64,000 bases of DNA, taken from Magicicada septendecula. Its lineage: Eukaryota > Arthropoda > Insecta > Hemiptera > Cicadidae. The position numbers were made by a program, and so were the translations under genes. Numbering within the stretch: the stretch's first letter is position 1; the number at the start of each line of letters is the position of its first letter. Shown piece after piece: positions 46,567-55,594 of this stretch. The notes beneath the pieces are model-generated. The model was not told the origin of the DNA. It did not search any database and was given only the letters and a program-made list of their open reading frames with translations. The DNA is taken from assembly GCA_034769895.1 (NCBI GenBank), contig CM068373.1, forward strand, positions 435,965,080-436,029,079, written 5' to 3'.

Positions 46567-46930
46567 CCTCGATAGTTTTGGTAAAAGAAGATAAAAGATC
46601 TTCACTATGTCCCTGGGTTTTTAGTGTATCTGGTAAGGCCAGATGGTATTTAGATAATTTTGGTGTATTGCCTTCTGTGTGGAGTGAGATGTGAAATTGG
46701 GTTGGGAAAGGGATAATAACGAGAGAAATAGAGTGATAGAGATATTTAAGTTGACTAGAGGTTATAAAGGGTTGGCTGAGAAGTTAAATAATGAGAGAAT
46801 TATTATAAATAATAGACACTTACCTTGTGTAGTAGCAAACGATGATTATAGGGATAATAATAAACACTTACCTGTTGTGAGAATCAGGTTTTCGTCTATA
46901 CGATCCTGGATTAAAACCCAAACGTAAGAA
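46567..46930 (+). pseudogene. Gag-like protein C-terminal part, interrupted by the Polinton
   Basis: Reads SGKARWYLDNFGVLPSVWSE then, after a stop/frameshift near 46693, IEIFKLTRGYKGLAEKLNNE and IIINNRHLPCVV, matching the second half of the minus-strand gag-like gene at 7304-6849. Its first half is at 56387-55601 on the minus strand; with the inversion undone the two join in frame at the 6-bp target site. It then runs straight into LTR-end sequence at about 46900, so the gene's last part is deleted. Confidence 0.7.
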
Positions 46931-47045
46931 AAGTGAAGTTTTAAAAATTTAATAAGATTTTATTATTTACAATGAATTTGTAAAGTCTCAGTGGCCCCCG
47001 AACAGGGACTCGAATTTATTATTAAGAAAAAGACGTAACGTCTCA
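46900..47045 (+). mobile_element. LTR end plus tRNA-Lys primer-binding site, displaced copy
   Basis: 46900-47045 is the reverse complement of 56575-56740. TGGCCCCCGAACAGGGAC at 46992-47009 matches the tRNA-Lys primer-binding site consensus with one mismatch and follows the LTR end AAAGTCTCA. That a 5' LTR end and primer site lie directly behind a gag fragment implies a recombinational deletion between two copies. Confidence 0.7.
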
Positions 47046-48148
47046 CTGTCTGCAGAATTTACAGAAATTCAGGAAAACATAGGAACTGTAGAAAAGTTTG
47101 ACTATGCAAAAAACAGATCAGACATCTTTTAATGACACTGAAAGTGATGAAGTCAGCTGCTGAAAGGAGCTTACAGGTACGGTATGTATAATTTTATAAA
47201 AATTAGTGTTCCGAGTCCTGATATATTTATAATTAATTTGGTTGTTAAGAAGCAAATCCAAAGCAATTGCCTGGATTTGCTTCTTGGAGTTAGTGTCCTG
47301 TACCCGTTTAGGTTTTGTTTTGAATTGTCTCTGTTTGATAATGTTTCTGTTGTGTGCAGTATTTTCGGTGACCTGCAACGCAAAAAAAAGTATCAAACAC
47401 TACAAGAAAAAATCTAACTACATCTAGTTCTCGTTGTGTATTTTAAAGTAAACCTGTCCCGTTTGTAGTACACTTAAAACTAATTGTATTGAATTTGTAG
47501 ACTGGTAAGTGTGGATTTACTTTAGGTAACAAGAGTTCACTTAATGATACCTACTTTACTGTTATTTTTTTGTAATTAATAAAATTAGTAAAAAAGTTTT
47601 CAAAATTTGTTAAGCAAAAAACTGACACAGTAAAAATACAATCAAAAACATATTTATCTTTATGCTCAGATTTAACTTTGTGGCTGGTGTTAAGAGAAAT
47701 TTATTTATTTATTTTAATCTACTGCTATAAGAACAATTTGGAAAAAAAACATACGATAAGATTTTAGAATTATTTCAGTGAACTTAATAATTATAAATCT
47801 AATGTAAACACACACAAAATCAGTACTGACTAGCAATTAAAGGATGGGTAGATGGATAGATAGATAAATAATTCAGTAAGTAGGCTACATGAGTAGATGA
47901 TTAGATAAACAGGTATGTGAGTGTATATCTGAATAGAAGAGTAGGTGGATAGATATCCTAAGTAAAGCTATAGGCTAAAATTTGGATAGATGGGTGGGTG
48001 GATAGTTTGTGTAGGTGGGTGAGAAGACAGATAATTTGATGAGTAGGTAGTTTGGATTAGACTGTACTACAAAATAAAATGGATAATCTGACTGAAAGTT
48101 ATATATACCTTTAAGCTTCTTTCAGCAGCTACTTCATAGCTTTTATTG
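47046..48148. other. Non-coding flank of the MULE
   Basis: AT-rich. A degenerate GATA/GGTAGAT repeat lies at about 47840-48050. Around 47196-47235 a ~40-bp piece recurs at about 58310-58345 beside the second MULE tail, so it is part of the MULE 3' end. Confidence 0.5.
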
Positions 48149-49589
48149 TCAGTAGTAAGTGCCACATCTGTTTTTTTTTGCGTTTTGAAACTGTTCAACA
48201 GTTTGTAGGTTTTTCTGAATCTCTTGAAATTGTTCAAACAGTTTCATTCTTTCATTATTTAAAGATATGCTCTTTTCTGTGTCTTTACTTTTACTTACTT
48301 CATTTAAAACTGTTTCTCCTAACATAATATCTCCGTCCTTTGGAAGATCTATAACAAGCATATCTTCTTCATTCTCCCTTTCCTCAGGGATCCTATTGTT
48401 AAGTGTTCTACAAACAAGGTGAATATGTTTGCACATACTGTTTCATATGGCACTGTCCATACACAAACTCACGAAAGCAAGAGTTACAGTGTATGCACTG
48501 TAAATGACATGATGTGCAGTGTTTAATCCGTTTAACAGTATAAAATTCTCTTTGTGTGGATGACAGGACCTGCCACTTGTCATCTAAAGTTGTCAAAACT
48601 TTCTCTGCGTCCAACAACATACTAGCTTTGTGACGATTTCTTAATACTTGCAAATTTTTCACAAGTTTTTCTTTTAACATTTTAATTATTAGATCAAAAA
48701 TGTTATCTCTGAGCAAATGTAATATGGCACAGATTGTTTTTATCCAGTCGTTTAATCTGTTTTCCTTTAAGATAAGATTTTATTAAAATTTTCTATGGAC
48801 ATGTTAGTGTATGCCTAAACGGATTCGAAAACAGTAAGCCCAGAGTCTGTATTGTTCATTATTTATATACAGTTTTTCAAAATACTCATAAAATGAATGT
48901 GTTTGTTCATCATTGGACATTCTTCTCAAGGCTTCATGGAACATTATTTTAAATGCATCTTCATCAAGTTCATACAACAGAGCCTGTAACATTTTAAAAA
49001 CACTGTCTTGCTTTTCTTTTATTTTAATTTTTGTATTTACATTGGTTCTCCAAGCCTTTAAAACATGCCATGCACAGTAAAAACAGTTGTTTGAAGGTCC
49101 CATAGTTTTACACCATGCTGAATAGAATGTATCTTCCATATCAGACAAAAATGTATGAGTTTTAATACACCCGAATGAAGACTTTATTTTATCAATAAAA
49201 AATCGTAGAACGGTTTCATCCCCTCTGTTCGTAAACATGAAAGCAGCAGGAAATCCCTCCCTGATTTCATCCATAGTTACAAGTGTGTATAACTGAAAAT
49301 TATAATTGTTGAGACCATGCGTTCTGTCGATGCATACAACATCACTACCGTATTTATATAGAACATTCTTTGAGCTTTAGTCATAAACAATAAAACAAAA
49401 TCGTCTTCTTTCAGCTGAGGAAACTCAAAAACTATTTACACCTTGTGGTTTATAAACCACTAAGGCAGTGTCCTTTGATGTTTTAAGATCTTCAACCCAA
49501 GCCTCGATGCTTACAGGGTCAAATGGATGTTTTGTGGCTTCATCATTTAGATTAAAGCTTTTCTCAATATTTATGATATCTTTTTTGTT
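48149..49589 (-). pseudogene. MULE-type transposase, 3' half (catalytic core and SWIM finger)
   Basis: Minus strand from 49589: LVNKKDIINIEK, FDPVSIEAWVEDL, then after frameshifts GSDVVCIDRTHGLNNYNF, and an open 156-codon frame (49274-48804) with FLSDMEDTFYSAW and NNCFYCAWHVLKAWR, the MULE DDE-region pattern ending in a WAYCFR motif. Next 48716-48408 and 48436-48149 hold a Cys-rich SWIM-type finger (CIHCNSC..CKHIHLV) and a coiled-coil tail. Several frameshifts make it dead. It is the missing second half of 36426-36949, inverted. Confidence 0.8.
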
Positions 49590-49593
49590 CACT

Positions 49594-50093
49594 AGGCAAA
49601 ATTATCTGATGATCGAGAAAAAAAGATGGATCATACGTACGGTGTCCGTAACGTTGCAGACAAATGGATGGTGGGCAATTCGGTGTTGGAGATCAATCAA
49701 GACGACAGCTTCTACGTAGCTGGAAAACGATACAGGGGTATACCGGGTCTCTACGAACTTATGTTTATGAAAGAACCCAACAAGAGCGTCTACGATGAAA
49801 ACGATTTAGCAGCGTACAAATCTATACTGTCGGACACTAACGCACATAAACATTATCATTTACCCGGTGCTAAAATAAATACAAACAAAGGTGTAAAGTA
49901 CAGAGAGATAATCGCCCGATTGTTCCCACCGCGCAGCGGACGTGGTATCGATTACGTACACTGGAACGATCCCAACGAACTGGTTGAACGGTTGAGACTG
50001 CTGGTAAGTTCAAAACGCGCCGGTCACACCGGACACGACAACGAAATCATCTCCGTTGTGGAGGAATTACGTGAAGCCAACATTATCGTATAA
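49594..50093 (+). pseudogene. Polinton DUF8207-like protein (5'-truncated)
   Basis: The frame is open from the breakpoint and reads KLSDDREKKMDHTYGVRN, DKWMVGN, YRGIPGLYELMFMKEPN, then YKSILSDTNAH and GKGVKYREII-like text to the stop at 50091-50093. The TPGLWELI-like core with DTNA is characteristic of an uncharacterised protein carried by most insect Polintons (DUF8207 type). The N-terminal ~100 residues and the end of the ATPase were lost at the inversion breakpoint. Role unknown, probably virion-related given its place in the late block. Confidence 0.7.
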
Positions 50094-50141
50094 ATTTTAT
50101 GAACGTCGGTGTAACAACTCATTGACGTCAACACTGTCAAC

Positions 50142-50402
50142 ATGTGCGGATTAGATTTGACACCTGACTTTGAAGTTGAAAACGAGAGACTGAAAACCTT
50201 TACATTATGGTCTGTGCATTTCATCAGTCCAACCGCTATGGTTACCGCAGGCTTTCATTACACAAATGAAATTGACAGGGTTCGATGTTCATTTTGCGGT
50301 ATAGAAATCTTTCGTTGGAAAGAGAGTGACGATCCGATTGTGTTACACACGCGATGGTTATCACAATGTCGTTACTTAAAACGGTTAGCACATCATTTGT
50401 AG
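50142..50402 (+). CDS. BIR-domain (IAP-type) protein carried by the Polinton
   Basis: 86 codons from MCGLDLTPDF, intact. A single BIR domain fills residues ~15-80: ERLKTF, AGFHYTNEIDRVRCSFCG, W59, DDP, and zinc ligands C49, C52, H69, C76 in the exact CX2C-X16-H-X6-C spacing. No RING finger or second BIR. BIR proteins of insects and their DNA viruses bind caspases or IAP antagonists; with one BIR only, binding is plausible but unproven. It sits 48 bp after the DUF8207-like gene in the late block, so it travels with the element rather than being a host gene. Confidence 0.85.
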   Translation: MCGLDLTPDFEVENERLKTFTLWSVHFISPTAMVTAGFHYTNEIDRVRCSFCGIEIFRWKESDDPIVLHTRWLSQCRYLKRLAHHL

Positions 50403-50416
50403 CGTGCAGTCGTACA

Positions 50417-51283
50417 ATGGTTGTGGACACGTTCGGGAGACATCAAAGCGCCGTGAGCGTGCGACGAGAAACAAAGAGACAATTACGCGATACTGTAGGA
50501 TTTAAGATTACGAATGATGGGCATATGGATGTTGAAAACAAAAATATCCGCAATCTGAACGAACCAGATGCAGCAAAGGATGCTGTATCCCTGACTTATA
50601 TGCAAACACATTGTCTGCTACGCGATGATGAACGTAAAAGCGTGGACGTTAAAGGGTGTAGATTGAAAAATGTTGATACTCCTGTAGACGTTAAAGACGC
50701 AGTCAACAAATATTACGTTGATGACAACTGTATACAACACTCGAGTCAAGAGAGAGGTGAGGTCATCGATGCACGAGATCGATGGGTAATCAACGTTCGA
50801 AGTCCGGAACAAGCGACCGATGCGGTCAACAAAAACTACGTAGACTAGAACGTCATTAAAAATGTATCGAACAGCTATTTGTTTGGGCAGAGCTGGTTGT
50901 CGGGAATGAGTTCACCGATTTTTGCAGATGACGCGGTTAACGTAAAATACATGTTGCAGAACACCGTTAGCTTGGGCGAAGATGGTGTATTCAAAGCAGC
51001 AGAAAAGAGAATAACAGACGTAGCGGATGGTTTTGCAGAGAGCGATGCTGTTAACTTACAACAATTAAATGACGTGAGACGATACGTAAAGAGCGAGATG
51101 TATAAAGTCGTTAAAACATTTCAGTATCAACTGGATTACTACTTATTGAAATTGTCTAAGCCACGTAGTTCAGAAGACGAGTGGACACTCGACACGAAGG
51201 AAATAAAAAGGTTAATAGATGTATACGATAAAAACACAGAAGAGAAAGACTGGAGATCGGTTTACGATGTACAACAACGTTAA
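50417..51283 (+). pseudogene. Fibre-like repeat protein with one in-frame stop
   Basis: From ATG 50417 (MVVDTFGRHQ) the frame is open to TAG 50846-50848 and continues in the same frame to 51283, about 288 codons in all. It has four repeats of the form N/K-x-I-x-N-[LV]-x5-DAV-N-x-x-Y-[VM] (NIRNLNEPDAAKDAVSLTYM, LKNVDTPVDVKDAVNKYYV, VINVRSPEQATDAVNKNYV, ITDVADGFAESDAVNLQQL), as in trimeric tail-fibre proteins. The C-terminus is a coiled coil. Likely a virion surface fibre. The stop is probably a simple substitution of a Gln codon. Confidence 0.7.
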
Positions 51284-51812
51284 GAGGAAAAAGGGGTGGG
51301 GCGTCGGAAACGTGCTTAAAAACGTTGTACCGTCCGTTGTTTCGTCAGTTATCAATCGAGCGGTGGACGCACTACTTGTCGAATTACATCTGCCGGGTTA
51401 CAGATTCTGTGGACCGGGCACGAAACTCGAAGAAAGATTAGCGCGTGGTTATCGTGGAATCAATCAACTAGACGAAGCCTGTCGCGAACACGACATCGCT
51501 TACGCTCAATACAAAGACAACGAAAGTAGACGTATTGCAGATCGTAAACTCGCGGAAAAAGCGTGGGGACGGGTAAAGGCTTTGGATTCGGGTATCAGCG
51601 AACGAGCTTATGCGACAGCAGTTGCAACGACCATGAAAGCAAAATCAGCAATAGCTAGCGGTCGACGTCGTAAAAATAAAAAGAATGTGAGTAGTCGTGG
51701 TCGTGGTGCTGGTGGTGGTATGAAGAAGAGGAGGAAGAGAACTGTCCGAACCGCTAGGAAAAAGAAGAGAACTGCGTCCGGATTGTATCTACGTCCGTAC
51801 CGAAAAAACTAA
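51267..51812 (+). CDS. Phospholipase A2-domain capsid-type protein
   Basis: Start chosen at ATG 51267 (MYNNVKRKKGWGVG), overlapping the previous gene by 17 bp; an upstream in-frame start at 51219 is possible. 181 codons, intact. Calcium loop YRFCGPGTKLEER at residues 45-57 and the catalytic pair H75-D76 in ACREHDIAYAQY define a parvovirus-type PLA2 fold. A hydrophobic helix (NVVPSVVSSVI) precedes it and a strongly basic tail (KKRRKRTVRTARKKKR) follows, suitable for DNA binding or nuclear targeting. In virions such domains breach the endosomal membrane; the same protein type is known in adinto-/Polinton-like viruses. Confidence 0.85.
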   Translation: MYNNVKRKKGWGVGNVLKNVVPSVVSSVINRAVDALLVELHLPGYRFCGPGTKLEERLARGYRGINQLDEACREHDIAYAQYKDNESRRIADRKLAEKAWGRVKALDSGISERAYATAVATTMKAKSAIASGRRRKNKKNVSSRGRGAGGGMKKRRKRTVRTARKKKRTASGLYLRPYRKN

Positions 51813-52180
51813 TTCACATACCGCTCCGCCCGTTGTCCGAAGATGAATTACGTGTATACGCAAAAAAGCTAAACATACCGTATTTTAGAGGTGTTTACAT
51901 GCGTAACGCATTACCGGATACAGCGCCGTGAAAGAACGAAAGCGTCATCGTGAATTTGGACGACGAGAGCGGACCGGGAACCCACTGGGTATGTTACAAG
52001 AAGCGTGGAAATCGAGTACACTATTTTGACGGGTTCGGTAATTTACATCCACCTCTCGAGCTGATGCAATATTTTGGTGATACAGCCGACGTTCGTTACA
52101 ACTATGAACGGAAGCAACCTCCTAACACGGTCATCTGCGGTCATTTATGTTTAGACTTTTTATCGTCTTCTGATCAGTAA
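51812..52180 (+). pseudogene. Adenain-type cysteine protease (Ulp1 fold), broken
   Basis: One frame from 51812 reads LRPLSEDELRVYAKKL, YFRGVYMRNALP, a TGA at about 51929-51931, then NLDDESGPGTHWVCYKK with the catalytic His, YFDGFGNLHPP with the Asp, and NTVICGHLCLDFL with the nucleophile Cys. The stop separates the first ~40 residues and no ATG is visible at the expected start. The order and spacing match the maturation protease of adenoviruses and Polintons, which cleaves capsid proteins. Inactivated here. Confidence 0.82.
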
Positions 52181-52209
52181 ACTTCAGCATATCGTCGCTA
52201 ACGGTCACC

Positions 52210-52578
52210 GTGACGGGTACCGACGCTGCGAATCTCGTGTGTAACTTTTTCCCACCTCTCGAGTTATACGGTGAATGGTACGTTGGACTATTGGATTTTA
52301 CATCGTATAATTCAATACCAAACGTTACTGAAGGAAAAAATAATGCATTTCCAGTAAAAATTTCCAAGGATCAGTGGTCCGTCATCAAGTTGCCTACCGG
52401 CACCTACGAAATCAGTGATATCGAAACGTATCTGCAGAAACAGTTAGGCGAGAGAACAATCAGTTTACGTCCAAACAACAACACATTAAAGTGTGAAATT
52501 TACTGTAAGCATATCATCGACGTTTCGCATACACCGAATACCATTGCAAGTATGATAAAACCACCGCTTACGCTTTGA
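52210..52578 (+). pseudogene. Polinton capsid-type (jelly-roll) protein, N-terminal fragment
   Basis: Reads FFPPLELYGEWYVGLLDFTSYNSIPNV, then PTGTYEISDIETYLQKQL and LRPNNNTLKCEIYC, ending abruptly in KPPLTL. The pattern 'PPIxL...Y.IGL..F.SYNSIPNV...GSYEI.DI...NNTLK' is conserved in a Polinton structural protein that I take to be a jelly-roll capsid component (penton or hexon type cannot be decided). Only about 120 residues remain; the rest is deleted before the next gene at 52724. Confidence 0.65.
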
Positions 52579-52723
52579 TTATACACGATAGGATAGTACA
52601 GTACACAGCGTTGTCGAATACTGTTCATCGTTTGTCATAAAAAAACTTGTTCTCCCCTCTACCAGTTTATAAAGATAGGTACTAGCGATCTCTACCTTAC
52701 AACAACCTCAGTCCATTTCAACG
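52579..52723 (+). promoter_or_regulatory. Intergenic spacer with probable late promoter
   Basis: TTTATAAAGA at about 52667-52676 and CTCAGTCC at 52706-52713, 15-55 bp before the ATG at 52724, resemble a TATA box and arthropod initiator. Confidence 0.4.
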
Positions 52724-53365
52724 ATGGAAGGTGACTGTGACAGCAGCAGCAGCAGCCATTGTGAGTATAACGTTTACTTGTCTCTTGCTTATCCGATCAA
52801 CTCGTACTCTAAGTTCGTTACAGTCGGACTGTATAAAGAACTCAACTATGAACCGGGTGTTTTGTTTACAAACGGGAAAAAGAAACGTATATTACTTGAT
52901 TTTTCTGAGTGGAATTACTTGATGATCTTTCGTGAACAGTTACTATCCAGTATGTTATTGTACGAAGAAGGTGAAAACCGTGAAAATAAAAAGAGTGTGA
53001 TGATCAGTCATCACTTTGGGAAAACGTTTGTTCGGATTAACGGTAGTAAGAACGAAACATTTGTTTTCACAGAACCCGAGTGGATGCGTTTTGGTTATTT
53101 ATTAACCGTACTAAAGAAATATCTTATTCGCTTGTTTTATGATCAAGATCACTTCAAATCGTACATTAATCAAGTAGTAGCCAAGGGGTGTTATGTACCA
53201 CCATCCTTCTTTTTCCCCTCGTTTTTTCGATTGGAAAGCAGTCGTCACGACCAACAGCTAACATTTGATCGTCTTTACGATGAACTGGTGTTGGAAGGAA
53301 AAGTAGAGAGGGAATTTCAAAAAATTAACGTACTCGATGCGGACATGTGTCACTCGGAAAAATGA
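52724..53365 (+). CDS. Uncharacterised Polinton late protein (possible PC4-like region)
   Basis: 213 codons from MEGDCDSSSSSHCEY, intact. The stretch TVGLYKELNYEPGVLFTNGKKKRILLDFSEWNYL (residues ~34-66) loosely resembles the PC4/Sub1 single-strand DNA-binding core (IDIREY...GKKGISL..EW..L). The C-terminal half is aromatic-rich and ends acidic. Start chosen at the ATG behind the TATA/initiator pair. The Ser-rich start is reminiscent of the PolB start (MASSSSSQH). Function unknown. Confidence 0.6.
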   Translation: MEGDCDSSSSSHCEYNVYLSLAYPINSYSKFVTVGLYKELNYEPGVLFTNGKKKRILLDFSEWNYLMIFREQLLSSMLLYEEGENRENKKSVMISHHFGKTFVRINGSKNETFVFTEPEWMRFGYLLTVLKKYLIRLFYDQDHFKSYINQVVAKGCYVPPSFFFPSFFRLESSRHDQQLTFDRLYDELVLEGKVEREFQKINVLDADMCHSEK

Positions 53366-53868
53366 ACTTGAATAGGACGGTTATTGCCGAGTTTGAATCG
53401 TTTCGCGGTGACAAAAATGAATATGTAATCAAAGAGTTCGTTACAGTTGACATAACAACCGGACGTTTTGTTATCGTGTTGTTCGCTCCACCATACGAAA
53501 GTGCACGACTGCACCAGAAATTCCGAAAAATCAATGACTGGTTGGAAACACATTATCACAGGATACGATGGAACGATGGTAATGTACCGTACAAGAATAT
53601 GGTACGCATCGTTGCAGACATTTTTTCAGATTATCCTGTTGTCTATACAAAAGGGTTTGAGAAGGCAAATTTCTTACGACAGTTGTATCACCATGGTGAG
53701 GTGATTGACTTAAACGATATTCAAGCACCTGTAGTTCCTAGATCCTTTGTACCCATCATACAATGTCCTGTTCCTCATCGTCAACCCGTTACCACTCCCC
53801 CTTTACACTGTGCATTGCGCAAAGCTTTGTTTTATGCAGAATGGTTGCGGCAACGATATAAAATATAG
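53362..53868 (+). CDS. Uncharacterised Polinton protein overlapping the previous gene
   Basis: ATG 53362 overlaps the preceding stop (ATGA). 168 codons: MNLNRTVIAEFESFRGDKNE, KEFVTVDITTGRFVIVLFAPPY, WLETHYHRIRWNDGNVPY, VVYTKGFEKANFLRQL. Small proteins with 'KEF....FKPPY...W..G..PY......KG.EK..F' occur beside other insect Polintons as far as I recall, and the acidic spacing hints at an RNase H-like/DEDD nuclease, but no catalytic set is certain. Intact frame. The overlap suggests coordinated expression with the upstream gene from one transcript. Confidence 0.6.
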   Translation: MNLNRTVIAEFESFRGDKNEYVIKEFVTVDITTGRFVIVLFAPPYESARLHQKFRKINDWLETHYHRIRWNDGNVPYKNMVRIVADIFSDYPVVYTKGFEKANFLRQLYHHGEVIDLNDIQAPVVPRSFVPIIQCPVPHRQPVTTPPLHCALRKALFYAEWLRQRYKI

Positions 53869-54557
53869 TCGGTTGTGAACATGTTTTCATCATGGTGTTG
53901 GTGTGAATGCTACGTGGCAGAAATGTCCATAAACGTAGAATTAGGTACCGTAGTGTGTGCGTGTGTGGTAACCTTGACTACGTCACTGTCGCTGTAGAAA
54001 TACTCATAAACGTAGTCCTGGTAGTTCGAGACGGGTCACTGGCACGGTAGATATACTTGTAAACTCGCCAAGAACCAGTATGGGTGTGAAAATTACTCAT
54101 TATGGTACAGCAAATGTGAATACGCATCATGTATGAACAACATATTCACCCGATTAAAAAAATAAAAAAAAATAAATAAAAAAGTATGTACTGCTTTTAC
54201 ACATTGGCTTAGCATTGCATAGTGTATCTTTATTATTATCTACCACTGTACTAGTCAATAGTACAGCGATAGATAACGTGGAGTAGGCTTGCTTTACGAA
54301 TCTGTAAAGTTGGGGAAACCACGTTAAGAAAAGCGTAGCAGGCTCTCATTCGCCTCCCTCAGGCTGCTAGGAAGAGGATGAGAGGTAAAAAAAATAAAAG
54401 TATAACGAAATGTTTATTTATTTAATAATAAATAAACTTATATTGTGCTTTTATGATTTTACATATAGGACGACAGTAGATATCACTCGTCCACCTCATG
54501 GTTACAAGTAAGAGACGAGAAGTATAAGTACAGAAATAATTAAAGTTAAGCGATAAC
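53869..54557. other. Non-coding Polinton right arm
   Basis: Contains repeated CATAAACGTAG-type motifs (53930-54020) and, at 54343-54384, a hairpin CTCTCAT...ATGAGAG with an inner CCTC/GAGG helix followed by an A-rich tract. No reading frame of note. Confidence 0.5.
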
Positions 54558-54629
54558 GGCCTCTTGGTGTAGTGGATGCACGCCGGTTTGGTGTACCGGA
54601 GGTCCCGGGTTCAAATCCCGGAGGGGCCA
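54558..54629 (+). tRNA. tRNA gene, anticodon GGT (Thr) on a proline-like body
   Basis: 72 nt fold into a full cloverleaf: acceptor GGCCTCT/AGGGGCC (7 bp, one G-U), D stem GTGT/GCAC, anticodon stem CCGGT/ACCGG, T stem CCGGG/CCCGG with loop TTCAAAT, discriminator A, variable loop of five. A box (TGGTGTAGTGG) and B box (GGTTCAAATCC) are good Pol III promoters. Anticodon loop TTGGTGT gives GGT, reading Thr ACC/ACT. The T arm and the G37-T38 of the loop resemble eukaryotic tRNA-Pro, where the loop would be TTNGGGT, and GGT is not a normal eukaryotic threonine anticodon. It lies inside the Polinton, 77 bp from the terminal repeat. No CCA is encoded. Confidence 0.85.
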
Positions 54630-54705
54630 TAATTTATTTTTATGTAAAAATTAATATCCAATGACATACCATTGTTACAGTCGAACACATGCGTCATGTG
54701 GTCGT

Positions 54706-55594
54706 ACATTTCGGTGTTAAAATTTTGGACACCAAAAATTTCGGGTAACCCCATCCGTTGATTTAAACATTTCGGGTAATAAATTTCAGACACCAAAAAT
54801 TTCGGGTACCCCCATCCGTTGTTTTAATCATTTCGGGTGTCAAATTTCAGACATCACGCCCTCTACGTCGTCGTCGTCGAACCAGCTATCATATCCACCC
54901 AGCCTTCTGTTTCGTCATAACCAGTGTTTTACACATGCGTCATGTGGGCGTACCCACAAATTTCGGGTACCCCCATCCGTTGTTTTAATCATTTAGGGTA
55001 CCAAAATTCTGACATTAAAAATTTCGAGAGAGAACGATTATTTTGTTACATCAAAATAAACCAGAACGCGGAAGTGTTTTAACATTCGGACACCAGCTGC
55101 CAGGGCCTCTGTGTGATGTCATGAACTGGAACCCGGTTAGGGCGTACCCACAAATTTCGGGTACCCCCATCCGTTGATTTAAACATTTCGGGTAACGGTA
55201 CCCGGTGCCCCCAAAATTTCGCGTAACGGTACCCGATGACATCGCCTCTGTGCGTCCGGGCCCTCGGCAACCGCCGAATTCCGGGTACCCCCATCCGCTA
55301 CACATTGTTTTCGGCTACCAAATTTTGGACATGCAGAAACCACGGCCTCCGTGACGTCTTGAAACAGGTTTTAGCCATGCGGACGCCAGCGACTAGGGCC
55401 TCTGTGTGACGTCATGAACTGGAACACGGAAGTGTTTCAGTCACACATACACACACATACACACAAAAACAGTGACGTCACATGGACAGCTCGGACACCA
55501 GCTGCCAGTACCTCTATGACGTCATGAACTGGAACCCGGTAGTGTTTTCGTTCGCAACCCGGAAGTGTTCTCGTACATACACTTTCCCTCTACT
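54706..55594 (+). repeat. Polinton terminal repeat, right copy
   Basis: 889 bp matching 45586-46560. Outer end CCCTCTACT. Same iterated TTCGGGTACCCCCATCCGTTG units; the CA tract at 55441-55465 is short and degenerate. Confidence 0.88.

Larger units (their letters stand above)
36950..49590. other. ~12.6-kb inversion
   Basis: Inference from four agreements obtained by reversing this segment: Polinton terminal repeats become inverted, hexamers at 46561-46566 and 55595-55600 become the identical 6-bp duplication AACTCT, MULE halves (36426-36949 and 49589-48149) join in frame, and a gag-like frame joins across the emptied Polinton site. Breakpoints fall between ATPase and DUF8207-like genes of the Polinton and inside the MULE; some Polinton sequence between those genes was lost. 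Confidence 0.85.

Noticed and set aside
36950..49589. The 12-mer ATCTTTTTTGTT at both inversion breakpoints (36950 and 49578) as the cause of the inversion
   Set aside because: The two copies are in direct orientation; homologous inversion needs inverted copies. It is probably chance in A/T-rich sequence.
54558..54629. The Polinton tRNA as a suppressor for the TAG and TGA in the fibre and protease genes
   Set aside because: Its anticodon GGT cannot read TAG or TGA.
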